Shown piece after piece: positions 18,774-25,287 of a DNA stretch of 54,412 bases. The position numbers and the translations under genes were made by a program. How positions within the stretch are numbered: position 1 is the first letter of the stretch; each line of letters opens with the position of its first letter. The stretch is from assembly GCA_041554435.1 (NCBI GenBank), contig JBFFLX010000006.1, forward strand, positions 1 through 54,412, in the 5' to 3' direction. This DNA is from BM524 sp041554435 (GTDB lineage Bacteria; Bacteroidota; Bacteroidia; Bacteroidales; F082). The notes under the pieces were generated by a model, which saw only the letters and a list, made by a program, of their open reading frames with translations, did no database searches and was not told the origin of the DNA.

Positions 18774-20012
18774 ATGGATATTCAATCGATAAAGCAAAGA
18801 TTCGGAATTATTGGAGTTTCGCCACTGCTGAACAGAGCATTAGATATTGCTGTTCAGGTGGCTACCACCGATTTAACTGTATTAATTTCAGGAGAAAGCG
18901 GCACCGGTAAAGAGGTCTTCCCAAAGATTATTCACCAGTTAAGTGCCCGCAAGCACGGCAATTATATTGCTGTTAACTGCGGGGCTATTCCTGAAGGTAC
19001 TATTGATTCAGAATTATTCGGACATGAAAAGGGATCCTTTACAGGAGCACACGAAGCCAGAAAAGGATATTTTGAGGTGGCTGATGGTGGTACTATTTTT
19101 TTGGATGAAGTTGCTGAATTGCCTACTTCAACCCAGGTAAGGCTGTTGAGAGTATTGGAAAGCGGTGAATTCCTAAAAGTAGGCTCTTCAAAAGTTATTA
19201 AAACTGATGTACGAGTTGTTGCTGCCAGTAATGTTAATATTCCTAAAGCTATTGAAAAAGGCGATTTCCGTCAGGATCTTTATTACAGATTAAATACAGT
19301 GCCAATTATTGTTCCTCCACTTCGCGACAGAAAGGATGATATACATTTGATATTCAGGAAGTTTGCTGCTGACTTTGCAGAAAAGTACCGCATGCCGCCA
19401 CTAAAACTTACAAATGATGCTGTTGTCCTGTTGAAAAATTTCTACTGGCCAGGAAATGTAAGACAACTGAAAAATGTGACTGAACAAATTTCTATTATAG
19501 AAAAAGAAAAAGAGATAAACTCTATAATTTTAAAACGCTATCTGCCGGAAGGGCCGAAATCAGACCTTCCTGTTCTATTTAAAAAGCAGGAAGAAGAACA
19601 TTTTTCGGAAAGAGAACTTCTTTATAAAGTACTTTTCGATATGAAAAAAGATGTTACTGAACTAAAAAAGATAGTTATTAACCTTTTGGAACAGGGATCG
19701 GAAACTACAGCATTGGAGCAAACAAAAGCCTTATTGGTTAAAGATTATTACGAAACTCCATTCAATAATCCGCCGGAACACAGAGAAACAAAACCTGAAT
19801 TTAATCATGACACTTTTAAAGATGATGACGATGATGTGTATCAGGATTCAGAGATAATTGAAGAATCATTATCGCTTCAGGATAAAGAGAAAGAGATGAT
19901 TAGAAAAGCTCTTGAAAAGCATAATGGCAAACGTAAAAATGCCGCCACTGAGTTAGGAATCTCAGAAAGAACATTGTATCGTAAAATAAAAGAATATAAA
20001 ATAAGGTCGTGA
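18774..20012 (+). CDS. Sigma-54-dependent transcriptional activator (AAA+/Fis), no receiver domain
   Basis: The 412-residue protein begins almost directly with the AAA+ domain: Walker A GESGTGKE at 40-47, sigma-54 contact loop GSFTGA at 87-92, Walker B TIFLDEVAEL near 105-114, and an arginine-finger/sensor region to about 245. A long acidic, partly coiled linker (about 265-370) precedes a Fis-type helix-turn-helix (EKHNGKRKNAATELGISERTLYRKI) at the C-terminus. There is no N-terminal receiver, GAF or PAS domain, so the regulatory input is not visible. It shares a GTGA overlap with lptE, implying translational coupling. It likely remodels RNA polymerase-sigma-54 at envelope-related promoters; that target is inferred from context only. 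Confidence 0.93.
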   Translation: MDIQSIKQRFGIIGVSPLLNRALDIAVQVATTDLTVLISGESGTGKEVFPKIIHQLSARKHGNYIAVNCGAIPEGTIDSELFGHEKGSFTGAHEARKGYFEVADGGTIFLDEVAELPTSTQVRLLRVLESGEFLKVGSSKVIKTDVRVVAASNVNIPKAIEKGDFRQDLYYRLNTVPIIVPPLRDRKDDIHLIFRKFAADFAEKYRMPPLKLTNDAVVLLKNFYWPGNVRQLKNVTEQISIIEKEKEINSIILKRYLPEGPKSDLPVLFKKQEEEHFSERELLYKVLFDMKKDVTELKKIVINLLEQGSETTALEQTKALLVKDYYETPFNNPPEHRETKPEFNHDTFKDDDDDVYQDSEIIEESLSLQDKEKEMIRKALEKHNGKRKNAATELGISERTLYRKIKEYKIRS

Positions 20013-20524
20013 GAAATAAAACCAAACTCCATATAACAATAGTAAGTTTATTTCTAGTTTTATTATTAGGAGGTTGTGGCGTTTATTCATTTACGGGAGC
20101 TTCAATTCCACCGGAGGCTAAAACAGTCTCCGTTCAGTATTTTCCCAACAAAGCACAATTGGTTGAACCAACATTAAGCCCTTTATTTACAGATGCTTTA
20201 AGAGATAAATTCAGCACTCAAACAACCTTAGAAATGACTGACAAGGGAGGTGATCTGTCGTTGGAAGGTGAAATAACAGGATATACAACAACTCCTGTGG
20301 CAATACAGGGCGACCAAACATCTGCACTAAACCGACTAACCATTAAAGTAAATGTCAGGTTTTTTAATAAATTTGAGCCTGATAAAGATTTTGAACAGGA
20401 ATTTTCTCAATATATTGATTATAGCACCTCAAAAGACTTATCGGAAGTAAAAGCAGAACTAATTGACCAACTTAACGAAATGTTGACAACAGATATTTTC
20501 AACAAAGCAGTGGTAAACTGGTAA
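20009..20524 (+). CDS. lptE: LptE-like LPS-assembly lipoprotein
   Basis: The 171-residue lipoprotein (signal ending LLGGC, lipidated C23) matches the Bacteroidota LptE-related family, with GVYSFTGASIPPEAKTVSV just after the lipid anchor. LptE plugs the LptD barrel and helps deliver LPS to the cell surface. The start is GTG, overlapping the activator stop by 4 bp (GTGA). No lptD gene is in the window. The neighbour arrangement (sigma-54 activator, lptE, TPR protein, secG) supports an envelope operon. Confidence 0.88.
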   Translation: MRNKTKLHITIVSLFLVLLLGGCGVYSFTGASIPPEAKTVSVQYFPNKAQLVEPTLSPLFTDALRDKFSTQTTLEMTDKGGDLSLEGEITGYTTTPVAIQGDQTSALNRLTIKVNVRFFNKFEPDKDFEQEFSQYIDYSTSKDLSEVKAELIDQLNEMLTTDIFNKAVVNW

Positions 20525-20534
20525 ATATTTCATT

Positions 20535-21431
20535 ATGAATAAGGAAAAATTCAATTCATTAATAGAACATCCAACAAGTTTTACAGACGATGTTATGGAT
20601 GAATTGACCTATCTAAACAATGAATTTCCTTATTGTCAAAGTTCACATATCTTGCTTACCCTCAGCCATTATGTTAACAACAGTATAAAGTTTGAGTCGA
20701 AACTTAAAACAACCGCCATCCATGTGGGTAGCAGGAAGGTTTTAAAAGAGCATATCGACAGGCTAAATGTAAAAGCCTCTAAAGTTTATTTTTATGATGA
20801 AGGGATTAAAGAGAACTCCGAAAAAAAATCTACAGAGGAGCCTCAAGCCGGGAACATAAAAACTGAGATTAAAAAAGAGAAGAAAAAAGAAGAACCTAAG
20901 GCCGAAAAGAAGGAAGTTATATTAGATGCTCCTGCTCCAAATGACATTTCTGCCAATAAAAAGTCGGAGAAAGTTACAGAAGATAAGAAAGAAGAAGTTA
21001 AGATAAAACCACTGGAAAAAACTCCAGATGATATTCAGAAATCCAAATCCATAGCTGAATTAAAAAAGATAGTAGAGAAGAGGATAAGGGAAATTGAGAG
21101 GGAGAAAAAATTAAAATCTGAGGGCAAAGCTGAAGGTGATAATATTGATAAAAAAACATTAAAGAAGGACGATTTAATTGATAAATTTATCAAGGATCAA
21201 CCTAGTATTTCACGTCCAAAAGCAAGTTTTTATAATGCCAAAGATATCGCTGCCAGCAGTATTGTAGATCAGGAAAACATTGTAAGTGAAACACTTGCAA
21301 ATATTTATATGGATCAGGGGCACTTTGAAAAAGCAAAAAATATTTATCAGAAATTAAGTTTGAAATATCCGGAAAAAAGTAGTTACTTTGCAGCCCTTAT
21401 TGAAAAGGCTGAAAAAGAAGATAATAATTAA
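20535..21431 (+). CDS. Conserved TPR-containing protein of unknown function
   Basis: The 298-residue product has three parts: a folded N-terminal helical region (about 1-85) with NNEFPYCQSSHILLTLSHY, a highly charged Lys/Glu linker (about 95-220) expected to be disordered, and a C-terminal tetratricopeptide-like repeat (ETLANIYMDQGHFEKAKNIY, about 250-270). There is no signal peptide, so it is probably cytoplasmic. It sits 10 bp after lptE and 10 bp before secG, in the same operon. I recognise it only as a conserved Bacteroidota neighbour of secG; its function is unknown. Confidence 0.7.
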   Translation: MNKEKFNSLIEHPTSFTDDVMDELTYLNNEFPYCQSSHILLTLSHYVNNSIKFESKLKTTAIHVGSRKVLKEHIDRLNVKASKVYFYDEGIKENSEKKSTEEPQAGNIKTEIKKEKKKEEPKAEKKEVILDAPAPNDISANKKSEKVTEDKKEEVKIKPLEKTPDDIQKSKSIAELKKIVEKRIREIEREKKLKSEGKAEGDNIDKKTLKKDDLIDKFIKDQPSISRPKASFYNAKDIAASSIVDQENIVSETLANIYMDQGHFEKAKNIYQKLSLKYPEKSSYFAALIEKAEKEDNN

Positions 21432-21441
21432 ATAAATTAAG

Positions 21442-21780
21442 ATGTATATTTTTATTTCCATACTTATTTTACTTGCAAGTATATTACTTGGGTTAATAGT
21501 TTTGGTTCAAAATCCAAAGGGAGGCGGATTAGCCGCAAACTTTACAGGTAGTGGCTCACAATTTATGGGCGTAAGGCAAACTGCCGATTTTCTTGAAAAA
21601 GCATCATGGACTCTTGCCATTGCATTATTGGTATTATGTTTATCAGCTGCAATGATAATTCCACGCCAGGTTGATAATGCCGGTCAGCAGGACACAGAAC
21701 TTAGAGATCAGATAGAGCAGTCGAGTCAGGCAGCACCTATCGATTATCAGGCACCACCACCAAAAGAAGATGGTGAATAG
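21442..21780 (+). CDS. secG: Preprotein translocase subunit SecG
   Basis: The 112-residue membrane protein has two helices (about 2-22 and 53-73), separated by the conserved loop VQNPKGGGLAANFTGSGSQFMGVRQTADFL. SecG supports SecYE-dependent export, which also feeds the T9SS. The C-terminal tail (80-112) is Gln/Asp/Pro-rich and variable in the phylum. It ends the operon; a strong terminator follows. Confidence 0.92.
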   Translation: MYIFISILILLASILLGLIVLVQNPKGGGLAANFTGSGSQFMGVRQTADFLEKASWTLAIALLVLCLSAAMIIPRQVDNAGQQDTELRDQIEQSSQAAPIDYQAPPPKEDGE

Positions 21781-21801
21781 AACTTGTCTAAAAGATATTT
21801 T

Positions 21802-21840
21802 AAAATGTCAGATTGTCACTACAGTCTGACATTTTTTTTT
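21802..21840 (+). terminator. Rho-independent terminator after secG
   Basis: An 11-bp stem AAAATGTCAGA/TCTGACATTTT is followed by a continuing T-run to 21840. Confidence 0.88.
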
Positions 21841-21849
21841 ATATCCCAA

Positions 21850-21875
21850 TTTGGCATAAAATGTGACTAGCCAAA
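21850..21875. promoter_or_regulatory. Inverted repeat in the groESL leader
   Basis: TTTGGC and GCCAAA are separated by 14 bp, ending 29 bp before groES. No CIRCE (TTAGCACTC-N9-GAGTGCTAA) was found. It could be a regulator site or chance; no -7 consensus box is visible in this leader. Confidence 0.3.
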
Positions 21876-21904
21876 GGAAAATTATATAAATAACAATTAT
21901 CGAT

Positions 21905-22180
21905 ATGAGTAAAATTAATATTAGACCACTTGGAGAAAGGGTTATCATATTACCCACTCCTGCTGTAGAAAAGACTGCTTCCGGGATTATTATTCCTGAC
22001 ACTGCAAAAGAAAAACCACAACAGGGAACTGTTGTAGCAGTGCCAACTGAAAAAGACAGCCCAGTAAGTCTGAAAGTTGGCGATTTAGTTCTTTATGGAA
22101 AATATGCAGGAACGGAAATCACTTATGAAGGAAGTGACTATCTAATAATGAGTCAGGAAGATATTCTGGCCGTAATTTAA
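21905..22180 (+). CDS. groES: Co-chaperonin GroES
   Basis: The 91-residue protein has the Cpn10 beta-barrel, with the PLGERVIILP N-terminus and the mobile loop (about 17-30, TPAVEKTASGIIIPDTA), which contacts GroEL. It forms the heptameric lid of the chaperonin. groEL starts 39 bp after its stop, so the two are one operon. Confidence 0.97.
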   Translation: MSKINIRPLGERVIILPTPAVEKTASGIIIPDTAKEKPQQGTVVAVPTEKDSPVSLKVGDLVLYGKYAGTEITYEGSDYLIMSQEDILAVI

Positions 22181-22219
22181 TAAGAAAATAATTTAAGAAA
22201 ATTCTAAAAATTTATAAAA

Positions 22220-23860
22220 ATGGCAAAAGACATTTTATTTGATCACGAAGCTAGAGAGGGTCTAAAAAAAGGCGTTGATGCTTTAGCAAATGCTGTTAAA
22301 GTAACATTGGGCCCAAAAGGTAGAAATGTAATTATTGAAAAATCATATGGTGCTCCACAAGTAACTAAAGACGGAGTAACAGTTGCAAAAGAAATTGACC
22401 TTGAGGATAAAGTTCAGAATATGGGCGCTCAAATGGTTAAAGAAGTTGCTTCAAAAACTAACGACCTTGCTGGTGACGGTACAACAACAGCTACTATACT
22501 TGCTCAATCAATTTACACTACAGGACTTAAAAATGTGACTGCCGGAGCAAATCCAATGGATTTAAAGCGTGGTATCGACAAAGCTGTAATCAATGTTATT
22601 GACCATCTGAAAAGCATGACCAAAAAGGTTGGCGATAATAACGAAATGATTGAACAAGTAGCTTCAATTTCAGCCAATAACGATCATACTATCGGTGCTT
22701 TAATTGCTCAGGCAATGGACAAAGTAAAACAGGAAGGTGTTATTACTATTGAAGAAGCAAAAGGTATTGAAACTTATGTTGATGTTGTAGAAGGTATGCA
22801 ATTCGACCGTGGATATATTTCTCCATATTTCGTTACCAATACTGAAAAAATGGAAGCCGTTTACGAGAATCCTTATATCCTTATTTATGATAAGAAGGTT
22901 TCTGTAATGAAAGATTTACTTCCAATACTTGAGAAAGCTGCTCAAACTGGCCGTGCACTTATTATAATTGCAGAAGATGTTGAATCAGAAGCACTTGCAA
23001 CTTTGGTTGTAAACCGTTTACGTGGATCATTAAAAGTTGCTGCTGTTAAAGCTCCAGGCTTTGGCGATCGCAGAAAAGAAATGCTAGAAGATATAGCTAT
23101 TCTTACAGGCGGTGTTGTTATCTCAGAAGAAAAAGGATATAAACTTGAAGATGCAAGCCTTGAAATGTTAGGTGAAGCAGAGAAAGTTACCATCGACAAA
23201 GAAAATACTACTATCGTAAGTGGAAAAGGTGAAAAAGACAATATTGAGGCTCGCGTTAAGCAGATTAAAGCTCAAATTGAAACCACTACTTCCGACTATG
23301 ATAAAGAAAAACTTCAGGAACGTCTTGCTAAACTGGCAGGTGGTGTGGCTGTAATTTATGTTGGAGCTGCCAGCGAAGTTGAAATGAAAGAAAAGAAAGA
23401 TCGTTTCGACGATGCTCTTGCTGCAACACGTGCTGCTATTGAAGAAGGTATTATACCAGGTGGTGGTGTAGCCCTTATTCGTGCTTCACAAAATTTAGCA
23501 GACTTAAAAGGTGATAACGAAGATCAGGATACCGGTATCGCTATCATTAAAAGAGCCCTTGAAGAACCATTACGCATGATTGTTGAAAATGCTGGTATGG
23601 AAGGTTCAGTAGTTGTAAACAGAGTTAGAGAAGAAAAAGGTAATTTCGGATTTAATGCTGCAACTGAGGTTTATGAAGACTTGTTTAAAGCAGGTGTTAT
23701 CGACCCAACAAAAGTTACTCGTGTAGCTCTTGAAAACGCAGCTTCTATTTCAGGAATGTTGCTTACAACTGAATGTGTTCTTACAGAGCATGTTGATGAA
23801 AATGCTCCTGCTCCAATGATGCCTCCTATGGGTGGCGGTGGAATGCCGGGAATGATGTAA
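22220..23860 (+). CDS. groEL: Chaperonin GroEL
   Basis: The 546-residue chaperonin refolds proteins in an ATP-driven double ring. Visible features are the ATP-binding LGPKGRNV (about 29-36) and AGDGTTTATILAQS (about 84-97) segments, the apical domain (about 190-375), and the Met/Gly/Pro-rich flexible tail (GGGGMPGMM). Length is normal and there are no disruptions. Confidence 0.98.
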   Translation: MAKDILFDHEAREGLKKGVDALANAVKVTLGPKGRNVIIEKSYGAPQVTKDGVTVAKEIDLEDKVQNMGAQMVKEVASKTNDLAGDGTTTATILAQSIYTTGLKNVTAGANPMDLKRGIDKAVINVIDHLKSMTKKVGDNNEMIEQVASISANNDHTIGALIAQAMDKVKQEGVITIEEAKGIETYVDVVEGMQFDRGYISPYFVTNTEKMEAVYENPYILIYDKKVSVMKDLLPILEKAAQTGRALIIIAEDVESEALATLVVNRLRGSLKVAAVKAPGFGDRRKEMLEDIAILTGGVVISEEKGYKLEDASLEMLGEAEKVTIDKENTTIVSGKGEKDNIEARVKQIKAQIETTTSDYDKEKLQERLAKLAGGVAVIYVGAASEVEMKEKKDRFDDALAATRAAIEEGIIPGGGVALIRASQNLADLKGDNEDQDTGIAIIKRALEEPLRMIVENAGMEGSVVVNRVREEKGNFGFNAATEVYEDLFKAGVIDPTKVTRVALENAASISGMLLTTECVLTEHVDENAPAPMMPPMGGGGMPGMM

Positions 23861-23882
23861 TATCGCAAAATCAAATATATAT

Positions 23883-23916
23883 AAAAAGGGCTGTCCGTTT
23901 TGGATGGCCCTTTTTT
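23883..23916 (+). terminator. Rho-independent terminator after groEL
   Basis: A stem of about 14 bp (AAAAAGGGC with TGTCC, pairing with GGATGGCCCTTTTT through two G-U pairs) ends in a run of six T, 22 bp after groEL. Confidence 0.9.
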
Positions 23917-23945
23917 AATGTAGAATGATTAGTGTAGAATGAAAA

Positions 23946-23980
23946 GTTATGAGTGTTGAATTATGAGTTATGAATTGAAA
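23946..23980. repeat. 7-bp imperfect tandem repeat
   Basis: Five heptamers run in phase: GTTATGA, GTGTTGA, ATTATGA, GTTATGA, ATTGAAA. They open the gene-free island between groEL and the GDPD gene. Confidence 0.65.
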
Positions 23981-24004
23981 ACAACTATTAACGCTTTCTA
24001 AATC

Positions 24005-24173
24005 CTCTGATCTTCTGAGCTCCGAGGTATCTGAACTTTCTACCTTTCTACCTTTCTACCTTTCTACCTTTTCACCTTTTCAACCTTTTCACCTTTTAAA
24101 CCTCTGATCCATTAATCCTCTGATCCTCTGATCCATTAATCCATTTATCCTCTGATCCCATAATCTTCTTATC
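24005..24173. repeat. 8-bp degenerate tandem array A
   Basis: About 21 consecutive units, almost all 8 bp with occasional 7- or 9-bp units, fill this stretch. The core includes four TTTCTACC copies, then TTTTCACC/TTTTCAACC variants, then TCTGATCC and ATTAATCC units. The plus strand is pyrimidine-rich. There are no unique spacers, so this is not a CRISPR array, and no protein-coding frame is credible. Confidence 0.85.
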
Positions 24174-24183
24174 ATAATATATA

Positions 24184-24269
24184 ACCCCTTCAGGGTAAGG
24201 TCAATAATATTGATCTAGCAACCATAGGAATAATCCTATGGCTATTATTATTTATCCGCCTTCAGCGGA
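24184..24269. repeat. Cluster of three REP-like hairpins
   Basis: Hairpin 1 is ACCC-CTTCA-GGGT (24184-24196). Hairpin 2 is CCATAGGA-ATAA-TCCTATGG (24222-24241), with TAGC/GCTA at its borders. Hairpin 3 is TCCGC-CTTCA-GCGGA (24255-24269). Hairpins 1 and 3 share the same CTTCA loop. The layout resembles REP/REPIN palindromic elements that are moved in trans by Y1 (RAYT) transposases; no such transposase is in the window. Confidence 0.55.
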
Positions 24270-24302
24270 ACTTCGTTTAATTATAAATTCACTTCATCTA
24301 AA

Positions 24303-24375
24303 CTCCGAGATTTCGGAGCCTACAGCCTTTGAACTCCGAGGTGTTCTTCGGCTTTTCACCTCCGAGGAGTCGGAG
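24303..24375. repeat. Paired CTCCGA/TCGGAG hairpins
   Basis: Two short hairpins with the same 6-bp stem (CTCCGA-N4-TCGGAG) occur at 24303-24318 and 24360-24375. Related CTCCGAGGT motifs are present at 24020 and 24334. Confidence 0.5.
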
Positions 24376-24570
24376 CTTTCAGCTTTTCTACCTTTTAAAC
24401 TCCGAAGTACAGGAACTTTCAGCCTTTCTACCTTTTCAACCTTTCTACCTTTTCAACCTTTCTACCTTTCTACCTTTCTACCTTTTCAGCCTTTCTACCT
24501 TTTAAACCTCTGATCCATTAATCCTCTGATCCATTAATCCATTTATCCTCTCATCCATTTACCAACTTAA
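24376..24570. repeat. 8-bp degenerate tandem array B
   Basis: This second octamer array uses the same unit types as array A: CTTTCAGC, CTTTCTAC, CTTTTCAAC, then CTCTGATC/CATTAATC/CATTTATC. Its end (about 24497-24560) almost repeats 24092-24155 of array A but has one CTCTGATC unit fewer. The rest of the gap to the GDPD gene (24571-24604) holds only a near-consensus promoter box, TACCTTTA, at 24581-24588. Confidence 0.85.
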
Positions 24571-24604
24571 CAATTTATACTACCTTTATAATTAATTTTA
24601 AATC

Positions 24605-25276
24605 ATGTTAATAATAGCTCACAGAGGCGCATCCGGGTTTAAACCCGAAAACACTATTGCTTCATTTTTAGAGGCAATTGATATGGGAGCCAAAATGATA
24701 GAATTTGATGTTCAGGTATGCAAATCAGGAGAAGTTGTTGTAATTCATGATTTTGAAGTAAACAGGACTACAAATGGCAAAGGATTTGTAGGTGAATTAT
24801 CACTGGAAGCACTTAAAAAGTTTGATGCAGGAGAAGGAGAACAAATCCCAAGCCTGGATGAAACTTTGGATGCAATTAATGCAAAAGCAATGGTAAACAT
24901 TGAATTAAAAGGCAAAAAATCATATAAAATTGTTGCTGAAACAATTAAGAAACAAATTGATTCTTCAGTCTGGGAAGCAGATGATTTCCTGGTTTCATCA
25001 TTCAACCACAAGGACTTATTGAAATTTCACAAATTAATGCCTGAGATTAAAATTGGTGTTTTGTTTGAAGAAGTCCCTGAGAATTTTCATGTAATTGCCC
25101 AGAAATTAAATGCCTATTCCATTAATGCTGATGCTGCATTACTGTCAAAAGAAATAGTTGACAACATTCATCTTAAGGGCTATAAAATATTTGCCTATAC
25201 AGTTAATAATGAAGATGATAAAATAAAAATGGAAGATCTAAATGTAGATGGCATATTTACTAATTATCCGAAATAA
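24605..25276 (+). CDS. Glycerophosphodiester phosphodiesterase family protein
   Basis: The 223-residue TIM-barrel protein should hydrolyse glycerophosphodiesters to glycerol 3-phosphate and an alcohol. Catalytic and metal residues are in place: H6-R7 (HRGASG), E15 (PENT), E33 and D35 (EFDVQ), H48-D49. The C-terminal AYTVNNEDDKIKM...GIFTNYP motif is typical. There is no signal peptide, so it is probably cytoplasmic, and its length suits a compact GDPD. It converges on the next gene with an 11-bp gap. Confidence 0.92.
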   Translation: MLIIAHRGASGFKPENTIASFLEAIDMGAKMIEFDVQVCKSGEVVVIHDFEVNRTTNGKGFVGELSLEALKKFDAGEGEQIPSLDETLDAINAKAMVNIELKGKKSYKIVAETIKKQIDSSVWEADDFLVSSFNHKDLLKFHKLMPEIKIGVLFEEVPENFHVIAQKLNAYSINADAALLSKEIVDNIHLKGYKIFAYTVNNEDDKIKMEDLNVDGIFTNYPK

Positions 25277-25287
25277 AACTAATTAGT

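Noticed and set aside
21841..21904. CIRCE/HrcA operator before groES
   Set aside because: The TTAGCACTC-N9-GAGTGCTAA pattern is absent.
24238..24513. 91-codon open frame within the repeat island
   Set aside because: Its product is only translated octamer repeats (LPFQPFYLSTF-type), with no start context or homology. It is a by-product of repeat periodicity.
24005..24570. CRISPR array
   Set aside because: Units are 7-9 bp and contiguous, with no unique spacers, no 25-40 bp repeats and no cas genes.
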